NCBI GenBank assembly: GCA_017618015.1
Contig: JAFZVC010000039.1
Coordinates: 1 to 64,000, forward strand
DNA length: 64,000 nucleotides
Reading direction: 5' to 3'
Source of the DNA: Spirochaetaceae bacterium
GTDB lineage: Bacteria > Spirochaetota > Spirochaetia > Treponematales > Treponemataceae
Shown in pieces: positions 6,678-15,667 of the stretch. The notes beneath the pieces are model-generated. The model was not told where the DNA came from. It made no database searches and saw only the letters and a list, made by a program, of their open reading frames with translations. The position numbers and the translations under genes are program-made. The stretch's first letter is position 1. Every line of letters starts with the position of its first letter.

Positions 6678-8627
6678 ATGAAGAAAACGAGAAGATTTGC
6701 CACACTTTTTTTGTGCGCAGTAATTGCAGCCGTATTTCTTACCGGTTGTTCAAACATCGCCGATTTCATCAGAGGAAATGACAACAACGGAAACAATGGG
6801 AACAACGGAAACAACTCTCAATCTTATACAATTTCTATAGAAAGGAGCATAACAAATGGAATAGTTTCCAGTAATAAGACATCGGCACGCGCCGGAGAAA
6901 CTGTCGTCCTTATAGTAACCCCTAGCAATGGCTACGAACTGTCTACTATAACAGCCGCCGTTGACAGCAATTCCGTTACTGTGAACGGAACCGGCAACAC
7001 AAGAACATTTATAATGCCGGCGAATAACGTAACTGTAAACGCACAGTTCACTCAAATAACTTATTCCATATCAGTAGCAGAAAATATTGCTCACGGTTCC
7101 GTGACGGCGGACAAGTCAAGCGCGGCAGAAGGAGAAACCGTTACTCTTACGGCAACACCTGCAAACGGATATCAGTTCAGCGCATGGAATGTCACAGCCG
7201 GAGAAAACGAGACAGTAACAGTCACAAGCGGAACTTTTTCAATGCCAGCACATGATGTAACTATTAGCGCGACATTTACGGAATTACCGCCAGCAACATA
7301 CTCAATTACAATCACAGGCGGAACGGCAACCGTAAACGGAAGCTCAGTAACAAGCGCTACTGCAGGAACAACCATTACTCTCACAGCAGCACCAGCTACC
7401 GGATATCAGCTGAGCGCATGGAATGTAACAGCCGGAGAAAATGAAACCGTAACAGTCACAAACGGAACTTTCACGATGCCTGCGCAGAACGTAACGGTAA
7501 GCGCAACATTCACCGCTATCGATTATTATGTGTCGATACCAGCAACTTCAAACGGAACAGTAACGGCAAACAAACAAACAGCCCATATCGGAGATACCGT
7601 AACGCTTACAATTTCTGCTTCGACCGGCTACCAGCTCGGCTCTGTGACTGTTAACGGCGGCTCTGTAAGTGCAAATGGAACTGGCAACACAAGAACATTC
7701 ACAATGCCAGCCAGTGATGTAACAGTAAATGCGACATTCACCGCTACCGATTATTCTGTGTCGATACCGACAACTTCAAACGGAACGGTAACGGCAAACA
7801 AACAAACAGCCCATATCGGAGATACCGTAACACTTACAATTGTTCCTTCAGACGGCTACAAACTTGATTCAATTTCTGCAACTGGTGCTACAATAAGCGG
7901 AACCGGCAATACAAGGACATTTACAATGCCAGCAGCGGCTGTAAATGTAACTGCTAGTTTTATAACAATCAATATTGGAACAAAAGCCAAACCAAATGCA
8001 GTTGGCGACATTGTGTTCAATGACGGAACGGCACTTCCAGCGTCTGAGTACCAAACCCGTAACCTTACAAACAGAGAAAAACAGAATGCAATTGCGGTCG
8101 TAGCCGTCGTAGCTTCGTTTAATGGTGTACCAGATCACGCTATTACAGTTGGTCTGAAACAAGAATATCTGCCAATCTGCTCAAACACATCACAAGGTTA
8201 CACAAACACGCAAGTTTTCAGCCATGACGGTGATGCAGGACAGACCCGTGATGACATCTGTTATGGTGATGGTGGAATCACTGATTATACTCAGGCAAAT
8301 TATCCGGCTATATACTGGGCACAAAATTATACAGGCTTTGGTAATCTTGGAAGTATCAATAACGACTGGTTCATTCCGACTCAACAAGAACTTTTGTATG
8401 TTTACGAAGGTAAAGACGCTATCATGGCTGCAATCGATAAGATTGGAAGTCAGTATGCAGACTCTTTTATTCACGAAAACCATACATATTATCATACAGT
8501 TACTCAATTCAGTAACAGCGAAACACACATATGTTTAGTTAATTTGGAAGACGGAAATGACAACTACGGACAGTACAAAGATAGCTATGGTCCAGTTCTT
8601 GTAATCCGCTACTTCCAGTGTAATTAG
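6678..8627 (+). CDS. Repeat-containing surface lipoprotein with Lcl/DUF1566-like C-terminal domain (copy 2)
   Basis: Paralogue of the 2852 gene, 649 residues. The signal peptide ends VFLTGC, with lipidation expected on Cys24. It is followed by a short tandem linker of Asn-Asn-Gly units coded by imperfect 9-bp repeats. There are five InlB-like repeats (compared with seven in copy 1), each closing with a (F)TMPA..VTV.ATF motif. The C-terminal 210 residues start IGTKAKPNAVGDIVFNDG and contain NDWFIPTQQELLYVYEG and the terminal VIRYFQ, matching the Lcl/DUF1566-like domain. The two C-terminal domains align in outline but differ strongly in their presumed binding face. Likely an exposed outer-membrane lipoprotein. 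Preceded by the second heptamer array and followed by convergent regulator 2. Confidence 0.8.
   Translation: MKKTRRFATLFLCAVIAAVFLTGCSNIADFIRGNDNNGNNGNNGNNSQSYTISIERSITNGIVSSNKTSARAGETVVLIVTPSNGYELSTITAAVDSNSVTVNGTGNTRTFIMPANNVTVNAQFTQITYSISVAENIAHGSVTADKSSAAEGETVTLTATPANGYQFSAWNVTAGENETVTVTSGTFSMPAHDVTISATFTELPPATYSITITGGTATVNGSSVTSATAGTTITLTAAPATGYQLSAWNVTAGENETVTVTNGTFTMPAQNVTVSATFTAIDYYVSIPATSNGTVTANKQTAHIGDTVTLTISASTGYQLGSVTVNGGSVSANGTGNTRTFTMPASDVTVNATFTATDYSVSIPTTSNGTVTANKQTAHIGDTVTLTIVPSDGYKLDSISATGATISGTGNTRTFTMPAAAVNVTASFITINIGTKAKPNAVGDIVFNDGTALPASEYQTRNLTNREKQNAIAVVAVVASFNGVPDHAITVGLKQEYLPICSNTSQGYTNTQVFSHDGDAGQTRDDICYGDGGITDYTQANYPAIYWAQNYTGFGNLGSINNDWFIPTQQELLYVYEGKDAIMAAIDKIGSQYADSFIHENHTYYHTVTQFSNSETHICLVNLEDGNDNYGQYKDSYGPVLVIRYFQCN
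7512..7840 (+). repeat. Near-identical in-frame tandem repeats within lipoprotein 2
   Basis: Two stretches of roughly 100 bp beginning near 7512 and 7740 are almost identical (both encode TSNGTVTANKQTAHIGDTVT). They are one 76-codon protein repeat apart. Recombination between them would delete or add a whole repeat in frame. Confidence 0.7.
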
Positions 8628-8637
8628 TTGAGCAGAC

Positions 8638-8685
8638 TTTCCCGCTCCGCATTTATTCCGTTGTTTTCAGATACGGTGCGGGAAA
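8638..8685 (+). terminator. Terminator of lipoprotein gene 2
   Basis: Stem TTTCCCGC (8638-8645) / GCGGGAAA (8678-8685), followed by CTTTTTG on the plus strand, just after the stop codon at 8627. Confidence 0.6.
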
Positions 8686-8712
8686 CTTTTTGAATCATAA
8701 AATCTTCCTTCG

Positions 8713-8748
8713 CCCGGAGTTTCAGCAGTGCGACTCCGGGTATTTTTT
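8713..8748. terminator. Terminator between lipoprotein 2 and regulator 2
   Basis: Stem CCCGGAGT (8713-8720) / ACTCCGGG (8733-8740) followed by a T-rich run. It closely resembles the hairpin at 5329 in sequence and position, consistent with duplication of the whole cassette. Confidence 0.75.
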
Positions 8749-8750
8749 GG

Positions 8751-9791
8751 CTAACCAAGCGCCTTCCGTTCCAAAAATGCAGAGACATCTTCCGCCCAGC
8801 TGTACTGGCTCATAAACTCGCCTGTAAAATCTTTCACGGCTTGTCTGTCACCAGCCAAAAAATCATAGTAATCACATTTTATAATCTCTGGGTTTATACG
8901 GAAATTATTGTATTCGGTGACAAAAAAATTCTGGACTTCCAATTCGGCAAGAGAGTGCTTAACATCTGAAATTAAAAGGCGTAGACTCGCTCCGTACTGC
9001 GCTGAATCCGCATAGTCGCCATAAAGCACGGAAATAAGCTCTTTTGTCTGGACCGAGCTTCCGTTTTTGTAGATGAGATAAGCGACAAGCTCCGTTGACT
9101 TTGTTCTTGAAAACTTAATCACCTTGTTATCGTACAAAAGCGTAAAATTGCCGAAAGTCTTTGCAACAAGGCTTTTTTTCTGCTTTTTCAGAAGTGTCAG
9201 GTACTGCTTTTCCACGCGCCTTTTATAAAGCGAAAAGTAAAACATAATGACAAGTATAAGAATTGCATCCGCCAATCCAGAAACGCCGAATTCTTCGTAA
9301 ATGCCGGGAGACATAGGGCAAAGTCCGAGCAAAAAAGCAGTCAAAAAAACAAGCGGCGGTATATAAAACATACTTAGAACGACAGAAACAGTAAGGAATA
9401 AAGTCAGGACTCCGTTAAACGGATGATTGAAAATATAGAAATTATAGACAGCAGCCCCTATTCCCCAAAACAGACACATATAGAAAGGAATATTCTTATG
9501 GATATACGCTTTTTGACGCATCACGCTCTTGACTTTGATAGAAATCAAAAAAGCAAGGATACCCACAATTGAAAATATGCCATAATAAATTAAATGAGAT
9601 ATATAATCGCGAAGATTATTGAAATGAAGCGCAAAAATGCCAACTAAATCACCGATGCCAAAAATAAATAAGACAATGCCTGCAACTTTGCCATGAAGAC
9701 GGTTCGTTTCCGAAAAATCCGCCAAATCGATAGGTGAAATAGAATAACGAGTACGATACGTATCTATTAGTTTTTTTATAACGCGAATCAT
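8751..9791 (-). CDS. Membrane-anchored SARP-like winged-helix transcriptional regulator (copy 2)
   Basis: Protein of 346 residues, paralogous along its whole length to the regulator at 5364. It has an N-terminal region of about six membrane segments (residues 30-195), then a basic linker. The conserved cytoplasmic winged helix follows (SLVAKTFGNFTLLYDNKVIKF, RTKSTELVAYLIYKNGSS, KELISVLYGDYADS) with the BTAD-like tail CDYYDFLAG...GEFMSQYSWAED. The DNA-binding half is far better conserved between the two copies than the membrane half, so both probably recognise the same heptamer while sensing different signals. It is convergent with lipoprotein 2. The alcohol dehydrogenase gene lies upstream in the same direction but has its own end just before this promoter. 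Confidence 0.7.
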   Translation of the reverse strand: MIRVIKKLIDTYRTRYSISPIDLADFSETNRLHGKVAGIVLFIFGIGDLVGIFALHFNNLRDYISHLIYYGIFSIVGILAFLISIKVKSVMRQKAYIHKNIPFYMCLFWGIGAAVYNFYIFNHPFNGVLTLFLTVSVVLSMFYIPPLVFLTAFLLGLCPMSPGIYEEFGVSGLADAILILVIMFYFSLYKRRVEKQYLTLLKKQKKSLVAKTFGNFTLLYDNKVIKFSRTKSTELVAYLIYKNGSSVQTKELISVLYGDYADSAQYGASLRLLISDVKHSLAELEVQNFFVTEYNNFRINPEIIKCDYYDFLAGDRQAVKDFTGEFMSQYSWAEDVSAFLERKALG

Positions 9792-9797
9792 GGAGCG

Positions 9798-9827
9798 ATT
9801 ATAAGATAAATATCTCTAAATTGTCAA
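9798..9827 (-). promoter_or_regulatory. Promoter of regulator 2 (leaderless type)
   Basis: Minus-strand TTGACA (9822-9827), 18-bp spacer, TATAAT (9798-9803), 6 nt, ATG at 9791. No Shine-Dalgarno. Same layout as the promoter of regulator 1. Confidence 0.7.
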
Positions 9828-9857
9828 ATGCACAGTGCGGAATGGCAGAACCTTTTT

Positions 9858-11174
9858 TTACGCGATAAGCGATTCTTCCTTTTCTGTCGCGCACTCAACA
9901 GTAAGCGAGTTTCCGTTTTCCTCGGTCGTCGCGGTCATCGCGGATGCTTCCGGCAAAAGACGCATGAAAAGTTTCGTGATGCTCCTGCGGCTCCAGATAA
10001 CCGGCACTGGATAAAGCGGATTCGCTTCTTTTTCCGCCATTTTGCTAAGCTGAGGAATGTCTATAAGGCGAAGCTCCTGAAACTCTGATTTTATTCCAAA
10101 AGTTCTGTTTTTAGCCTCGATTGCGGCGATAAATGCGGCTGCTGCTTCTGAAACTGGAGTTTCTTCAGTGGCAACGCCCGCCGCGACCGCAAGCTCAGCG
10201 AGTTTTGCTTCGGCAGACTTGCCGTATGCTTTAAGAACAACTGGCAGAATAGCGGCATTTGCGACGCCATGCGCGATGTTGTACATTCCGCCAAGCGCGT
10301 GAGCCATCGCGTGTACATAACCGACATAAGATACTGTGAAAGCGTAGCCAGCTTCGAACGCAGCCTGGAGCATGTTTCGGCGCGCTAAAAGATTTTTTCC
10401 GTCTGCCCAAGCTTTTTCCAAATTGTCAAAAACAAGCTTAACGGCGTTGAGCGCATGGCAGCGCGTCTCTTTTGTGGTTGAGCCACCGATATATGCCTCT
10501 ACAGCGTGTGTAAGCGCGTCCATACCGGTCGCGGCGGTCACAGAGGGCGGCAGCGTCATGGTAAGAGACGGATCAAGAACCGCATACTTCGGTATAAGCG
10601 GGAAGCTTGATATTGCATATTTTTCTTTCTTTTTTTCGTCACGGATAACTGCGGCAAGAGTCGTCTCACTGCCCGTACCGGCTGTCGTCGGGATTGCTAT
10701 GAGCGGCGGAAGTTTTCTATGAACTTTCAGGATACCGCGGAACGAGCTGATTTTCCGGTTCGGGTAGACAGCGCATATTCCAAGAGCCTTGGCACAGTCC
10801 ATGACGCTGCCGCCCCCCAACGCTACGATCGAGTCGCAGTAGTTCCACTTATAAATGCGGTAAGCTGTCTTTATGTTCTGGACTGTCGGGTTTGCGTCCG
10901 TGCCATAAAACACACAGACTTTGAGACCGGCTTTTTCGAGCAAATTGCGTAGCCTGTCCATAAAACCAAGAAGAAGCATTGATTTGTCGGTCACGATTAC
11001 GACGCTGCGGCATTCTTCGTTTTTAAGAGTTTCTGGCACGGACTCTATGCTGCCGATGACGCATGGCTTTCTGTACGGCATCAGCGGAATAGCGAGTTTG
11101 AACGCTTTTTGGAAAACTCTGCACCATGCTTTTTTGAATATATTATGTGAAGAAGCGATTCTTTCGTTTTTCAT
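9858..11174 (-). CDS. Iron-containing (group III) alcohol dehydrogenase
   Basis: Protein of 438 residues from the ATG at 11174, chosen because AGGAG lies 8 nt before it. An in-frame ATG at 11255 would add 27 residues but lacks a ribosome site. Family marks are ALGGGSVMDCAKA (NAD(P)-binding GGGS), IAIPTTAGTGSE, the metal-binding helix GMDALTHAVEAY, and the two His clusters HAMAHALGG and NIAHGVANA. It would reduce an aldehyde or oxidise an alcohol with NAD(P); the substrate is unknown. The C-terminal 40 residues are Thr/Glu-rich and unlike the family core. A promoter and a 31-bp palindrome lie upstream, suggesting a dedicated repressor. Confidence 0.85.
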   Translation of the reverse strand: MKNERIASSHNIFKKAWCRVFQKAFKLAIPLMPYRKPCVIGSIESVPETLKNEECRSVVIVTDKSMLLLGFMDRLRNLLEKAGLKVCVFYGTDANPTVQNIKTAYRIYKWNYCDSIVALGGGSVMDCAKALGICAVYPNRKISSFRGILKVHRKLPPLIAIPTTAGTGSETTLAAVIRDEKKKEKYAISSFPLIPKYAVLDPSLTMTLPPSVTAATGMDALTHAVEAYIGGSTTKETRCHALNAVKLVFDNLEKAWADGKNLLARRNMLQAAFEAGYAFTVSYVGYVHAMAHALGGMYNIAHGVANAAILPVVLKAYGKSAEAKLAELAVAAGVATEETPVSEAAAAFIAAIEAKNRTFGIKSEFQELRLIDIPQLSKMAEKEANPLYPVPVIWSRRSITKLFMRLLPEASAMTATTEENGNSLTVECATEKEESLIA

Positions 11175-11257
11175 AAGGTAGTCTCCTTGTGTTTTGGCGG
11201 CGTTTATCGATGTTTTCGTCGCGATTTTGTCGCGCTGTTTGTCAATGTTCGCCATTT

Positions 11258-11288
11258 AGAATGACAATTTTAATAATTTTGTCATTCT
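11258..11288. promoter_or_regulatory. Palindromic operator-like site upstream of the alcohol dehydrogenase
   Basis: Perfect 10-bp arms AGAATGACAA (11258-11267) and TTGTCATTCT (11279-11288) around an AT-rich centre. On the minus strand TTGACA (11322-11327) lies upstream as a -35 candidate, so the palindrome falls in the transcribed start region, where a repressor could block. No T-run makes a terminator unlikely. Confidence 0.5.
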
Positions 11289-11395
11289 TATATATGTACA
11301 GTATTACACTTTTTGTATTTTTGTCAAGCAAAAAAAATCGGGTTCACAAAACCTTTGAAACAGTGTATATTTTTGTATAGTAGTCAGGAGCGCAG

Positions 11396-13558
11396 ATGGC
11401 AGAAAAAAAGTTTTCGCTGAACAAAGAGCAGCAGGAGGCTGTCACCACCACAGAAGGATTCGTCCGCATCATAGCCGGCGCAGGTTCCGGCAAGACTCAA
11501 GTGCTTTCGCAGCGTTTCGCGTACCTTGTGAACGACATCGGCGTGCCACCGGGAAACATTCTGTGCGTCACGTTCACGAACAAGGCATCCGCGGAGATGA
11601 AACAGCGTATCCGTAAGCTCACCGGCGACAACGACACAGGCTATATCTCGACGTTCCACAGTTTTTGCGTCACGGTTTTGCAGGAAGATTCGCACGCGGT
11701 TCAGTATCCCAAGAGTTTTTTTGTGCTCGACAACCACGACATTGACGACATGCTGCAGCGCGTTTACCACGAGCGGGGGCTGACTTTGCGCGACATGACG
11801 TTCAGCAACGCCCGCGACATGATAGAGATAATAAAGCTTTTTGAGAAACCAGATTACTACAACGACATGATTGGAATGTCGCTTGAGGCTCTTCATCAAA
11901 AATATATGGACGCAGACAATGCGAAGGACATCATTTTTTACGGATATCTTTATCAGGAAAAGAAATGCTTCGCGCTCGACTACAACGACCTGCTCAAGTT
12001 CACGCTGTATATTTTCAGTCAGAATGAGGAAATACGTCACAAATGGCAGGAACGGCTCGAATACATAATGATAGACGAGTTCCAGGATATCGACACGATT
12101 CAGTACGAACTGATGCAGGCTTTGTGCGCGTACCATAACAATCTTTTTGTCGTCGGTGACCCGGACCAGACGATTTACACTTGGCGCGGCGCGAATATCC
12201 GCTTTTTGCTCGATTTTGATAAGGTTTTCTCGAATACGAAGACAATCCTGATGAACACGAACTACCGCTCAACGCCGGAAATACTCGACACAGCGAATGC
12301 GCTGATCAGCGTGAACAGCATGAGGATGAAAAAATCGCTCGTGCCAACTCTGGTTTCTGGGTCGGCGGTACACTGGCATCATGCAAAGACGACGCAGGAA
12401 GAAGCTGAGTGGATAACTGAGCGGATTAATTCGCTTGTGGAGCAAGGCGCGGAATATCGCGACATCACGATTTTATATAGGGCGCATTATATTTCGCGGA
12501 CGATAGAAGAAGTGCTCGCCGATAAAAAAGTTCCGTTCACGATGTATTCAGGAATTCAGTTTTTCGACCGCGAGGAGATAAAGGACGCGCTCTCGTACTT
12601 GCGGATGATTTCAAGCGAGGATGATTTTTCGTTCCGCCGCGTCATAAACAAGCCGCACAGGAACATCGGGAAGACGCGCATTAAGGCGCTTGAAGAATAC
12701 GCCGAGGAAAACGGATGCAGTTTGTACCGGGCGTTGCAGGCTCTTGTGGAGACAGATGTTTTTGCCGGTACGGGCGCGGCTGATTTTATCGCGCTGATGA
12801 CGAAGTTCAAGGAGCTTTCAAAAGAGAAGAGCGCATCGGAGCTTTTGGGAAAGATAATCGACGAGTCAGGCTATGAAAGGGCTCTTCGAACCGAGGGAAG
12901 CCAGACGAGGCTTGATAATCTGGCAGAACTTAAGCAGTCGGTACACGAATTTGAGATAAGCTGCGGCGAGGAATGCTCTATTGAGTATTATCTTGCGCAC
13001 GCCGCGCTTATGAGTTCGATGGACACTGCATCGGTGCAGAATGCGGTCAAACTGATGACAGTGCACACCGCAAAAGGACTGGAGTTTCCGCACGTTATTC
13101 TTTGTGGCTTCAACGAGTTTATTTTTCCGAGCCGCAAAGTGCAGACAAAGCCTGAGATGGAAGAGGAGCGGCGGCTGGCGTTCGTTGCAATAACTCGCGC
13201 AAAACAGTCGCTCGCAATAACGGACGCAGAGGGGCAGAACATCGACGGCTCTTTCCGCTTTCCGTCGCGCTTTTTGTTTGATATACTTAACGCAGGCGGC
13301 AAGCTTGAAATATCGAATGCCCCGGAAGCGTCTTTGCGGAAATCGGCAATGGCTTTTATAAGCGCGAGCGAAAAGTCGATGGAAGAAGTCGCGGCGGCTT
13401 CGACAATTGCGGTGGGGCAGCGAGTGCATCACGCCATTCAGGGCGACGGTACGGTCGTTGACAAAGACGACACAAAGCGGATGTTCATTATACAGTTCGA
13501 TACGCTTTCGACACCGCGCCGCATAAGCTATAAGGCAAAACTGGAGGTTCTAGAATGA
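11396..13558 (+). CDS. pcrA: UvrD/PcrA-type superfamily 1 DNA helicase
   Basis: ATP-dependent 3'-5' DNA helicase of 720 residues, a normal length for PcrA/UvrD. The motifs appear in order: Q-motif LNKEQQEAV, Walker A AGAGSGKT (about residues 28-35), TFTNKAS, IDEFQDID (motif II), GDPDQTIYTWRGA (motif III), MNTNYRS (IV), VHTAKGLEFP (V) and VAITRAK (VI). The C-terminal part VGQRVHHAIQGDGTVV is the small Tudor-like domain that binds RNA polymerase in PcrA. AGGAG precedes the ATG. The following gene overlaps by 4 bp, so the two are co-transcribed. Confidence 0.9.
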   Translation: MAEKKFSLNKEQQEAVTTTEGFVRIIAGAGSGKTQVLSQRFAYLVNDIGVPPGNILCVTFTNKASAEMKQRIRKLTGDNDTGYISTFHSFCVTVLQEDSHAVQYPKSFFVLDNHDIDDMLQRVYHERGLTLRDMTFSNARDMIEIIKLFEKPDYYNDMIGMSLEALHQKYMDADNAKDIIFYGYLYQEKKCFALDYNDLLKFTLYIFSQNEEIRHKWQERLEYIMIDEFQDIDTIQYELMQALCAYHNNLFVVGDPDQTIYTWRGANIRFLLDFDKVFSNTKTILMNTNYRSTPEILDTANALISVNSMRMKKSLVPTLVSGSAVHWHHAKTTQEEAEWITERINSLVEQGAEYRDITILYRAHYISRTIEEVLADKKVPFTMYSGIQFFDREEIKDALSYLRMISSEDDFSFRRVINKPHRNIGKTRIKALEEYAEENGCSLYRALQALVETDVFAGTGAADFIALMTKFKELSKEKSASELLGKIIDESGYERALRTEGSQTRLDNLAELKQSVHEFEISCGEECSIEYYLAHAALMSSMDTASVQNAVKLMTVHTAKGLEFPHVILCGFNEFIFPSRKVQTKPEMEEERRLAFVAITRAKQSLAITDAEGQNIDGSFRFPSRFLFDILNAGGKLEISNAPEASLRKSAMAFISASEKSMEEVAAASTIAVGQRVHHAIQGDGTVVDKDDTKRMFIIQFDTLSTPRRISYKAKLEVLE

Positions 13559-14598
13559 AAAAAGTTTTATTCGCGATAATTTGCATCGCGGCAATCACAA
13601 CAATGGCAATCGCACAGTCTCAAGTCGTGCCTGCGGACACAGCTTCTGGAGAGTTGCGCGTCACCAAAATCGGGACCTTCAAATGCGGCAAACAGCCCAA
13701 ACAAGTGCTTTTCTCTCCGGACGACGCGTATATCGTGATGCCGCTCCTTGACGAGAACGGCTTTGACATCTTCAGCCTCGCCGATAAAAAAGTCATAAAG
13801 CGCATTGTGCCACCGAACGGCGACAAGCTCGGCTTTGTTGAAGGCCTTTTTATCCCGGAGAAAAATGCGTTCTTCGTATCGCAGATGACGACCGGCAAGA
13901 TTTATGAATACACCTACCCCGGCTTTGAGTACCGCCGCGAAATTTCAACAGAAGGAACGTGGTCAAAGTTCATGGTGTGGAGCGGCGAAAAATCGATAAT
14001 CGCAGTGTCGAACTGGACATCGAACAACATAAGCATCATCGACTACGACACGGGCAAAGTGCTCCGCAAGATAAAGACGAAGCTCGCTCCTCGCGGAATG
14101 GTCTTTACAGATGGCGGAAAAAGCATAATCTCGCTTTCTTTTGACAGTGGCGTGATAGAAAAGTTCGATACAGCGACAGGAAACCGCACAGGGGTCATCG
14201 AGATTGACAAAGCAGCCATGCGCCACGTCGTCCTTAGCCCTGATGAAAAGACAGCTTACATCAGCGACATGTACCACGCGCAGGTACTTGCTGTAAATTT
14301 GGATAAATTTGAGATAACTGACAAAGTAAAGGTTTTTAACAATCCGAACACAATAGATTTGTGGAAAGGACGGTATCTTTTCGTGTCATCACGAGGCCCG
14401 AACAATCCGGTCGATTACACGCTCCGAAGCCCAAAAGACGGCATCATAACGGTCATAGACACAAAAGACATGAGCGTCGTGGCGAAGATCCAGGGCGGCA
14501 ACCAACCGACAGGACTGGACATCTCGAACGGCGGCAAGTACCTGTGTTTCTCGAATTTCCAGGACGAGAACATCGAACTGTACGAGCTGTCGGAGTGA
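13555..14598 (+). CDS. Secreted YncE-like beta-propeller protein
   Basis: Protein of 347 residues with a signal peptide (KKVLFAIICIAAITTMAIA, cleavage after AIA or AQS). The rest is a run of about seven blades. Each contains the (V)LFSPDDAY / VVLSPDEKTAYISD type strand typical of YncE and cytochrome-D1-like propellers. No catalytic signature was seen. The start codon overlaps the helicase stop (ATGA), an odd pairing of a DNA repair enzyme with a periplasmic propeller that suggests simple operon packing. Confidence 0.75.
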   Translation: MKKVLFAIICIAAITTMAIAQSQVVPADTASGELRVTKIGTFKCGKQPKQVLFSPDDAYIVMPLLDENGFDIFSLADKKVIKRIVPPNGDKLGFVEGLFIPEKNAFFVSQMTTGKIYEYTYPGFEYRREISTEGTWSKFMVWSGEKSIIAVSNWTSNNISIIDYDTGKVLRKIKTKLAPRGMVFTDGGKSIISLSFDSGVIEKFDTATGNRTGVIEIDKAAMRHVVLSPDEKTAYISDMYHAQVLAVNLDKFEITDKVKVFNNPNTIDLWKGRYLFVSSRGPNNPVDYTLRSPKDGIITVIDTKDMSVVAKIQGGNQPTGLDISNGGKYLCFSNFQDENIELYELSE

Positions 14599-14641
14599 TT
14601 GCGCAAGGGGGGTGGAGCCACGCCGAAGGCGGAACACCCGG

Positions 14642-14668
14642 TTCTGCGCGAGTTATGATCGCGCAGAA
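14642..14668. terminator. Hairpin between convergent propeller and ABC transporter genes
   Basis: Stem TTCTGCGCGA (14642-14651) / TCGCGCAGAA (14659-14668) in the 83-bp convergent gap. There is no long T-run, so termination is less certain than for the other hairpins. Confidence 0.4.
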
Positions 14669-14681
14669 TGCGCCCAATTAA

Positions 14682-15665
14682 TTATTCTTTACAGCTTTCG
14701 CTCATCTGCTGATGTTCGCGCAAAAGTTCTGTTGTCAATGTCTGGCTGAAAACCTTGCTATTGCCCGCGATGTTCTCAGCATCTACTGTCTCGCCTTCGT
14801 AAAGCACAACAGGGTAATCTTTTATGATATCTGCACGTGCCTTATTAATAATACATTCTGCCATTTCCATAGCAAGCGGATTATAGTTTTTCTTATTAAT
14901 AACCGCTACCGACTCCGTAAGTGCAAAGTTTCCTTCCGTCGGGTCAACGTAATCGATAGGCAGACCGTTCTTTTTATCCCTTACAGCCTGATGCCTTAAA
15001 CCAAAACCGACAGCAACCTCACCACTGCGGATTTTCTTGATAGGGCCAGAACCACTAAGTTCCAGATGAGGTCCTGCGTTGTTATAAATTGCTTTAAGAG
15101 CGGAAATAGTTCCATCCGTTCCGTAAGAATCAAGAAGAGCCTGAACCATAAGCCATGCTGTCGTGCTTCCCATCGGGTCAACAACACTGACTAAATCCTT
15201 GTACTCAGGGTTACCGATGTCTTTTATGCTTGCCGGCTTTTTAAGGTTATGCTCCGCAAGGAGGTTCGTGTTCACGATAACAGCACCCTGAATTGCAAGA
15301 AGCGGCGTATAGTATTTAGGAGTCTTTATGACCTGTTTCGGGCTGAACTCCAAATCTTTGAACATTCCGCTCATAGCCTGCGCGCTTTCAATATAGAAGG
15401 AGCTCATCGTAATCAAGTCAGCCTCTATATCCGCACCTTCTGCAAAAAGCTTGCCTCCAAGCTCGCTCGTTCCGAACGACTGAAAGATGTACTTTCCCTC
15501 ATATCCGTTTGAATCAAGAGCCGCTTTTACTGCAACGACAGCTTCGTCATCGGCATTTGAATAAATGATTACCTGCTTTGAATTGTCAGCTTTTTTTGAA
15601 CAGCTTGTCACCATCATCATGGATGCTGCCAAGACTACAAATAAAACACCACATGTTTTTTTCAT
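14682..15665 (-). CDS. ABC transporter substrate-binding lipoprotein (iron/phosphonate type)
   Basis: Lipoprotein of 327 residues with signal peptide ending MVTSC. The mature part has IIYSNADDE near the N terminus, LITMSSFYIESA, YYTPLLAIQGAVIVNTN, DPMGSTTAWLMVQ and GFGLRHQAV. This pattern fits family 1 binding proteins of the AfuA/FbpA and 2-aminoethylphosphonate (PhnS-like) group. It is the last gene of a three-gene importer operon, 2 bp after the permease. Which ligand it binds (Fe3+, organophosphonate or other) cannot be decided by reading alone. Confidence 0.75.
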   Translation of the reverse strand: MKKTCGVLFVVLAASMMMVTSCSKKADNSKQVIIYSNADDEAVVAVKAALDSNGYEGKYIFQSFGTSELGGKLFAEGADIEADLITMSSFYIESAQAMSGMFKDLEFSPKQVIKTPKYYTPLLAIQGAVIVNTNLLAEHNLKKPASIKDIGNPEYKDLVSVVDPMGSTTAWLMVQALLDSYGTDGTISALKAIYNNAGPHLELSGSGPIKKIRSGEVAVGFGLRHQAVRDKKNGLPIDYVDPTEGNFALTESVAVINKKNYNPLAMEMAECIINKARADIIKDYPVVLYEGETVDAENIAGNSKVFSQTLTTELLREHQQMSESCKE

Positions 15666-15667
15666 GA

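Noticed and set aside
2852-8627. Possibility that the Lcl-like C-terminal domains are targets of a diversity-generating retroelement.
   Set aside because: No reverse transcriptase, template repeat or accessory gene was seen in the window; the differences are ordinary divergence of paralogues.
14599-14681. GC-rich stretch GGGGGGTGGAGCC...GGCGGAACACCC considered as another hairpin element copy.
   Set aside because: It lacks the AGAGGGGGT motif and the closing GGGGGA/TCCCCC stem, so it is not counted in the family.
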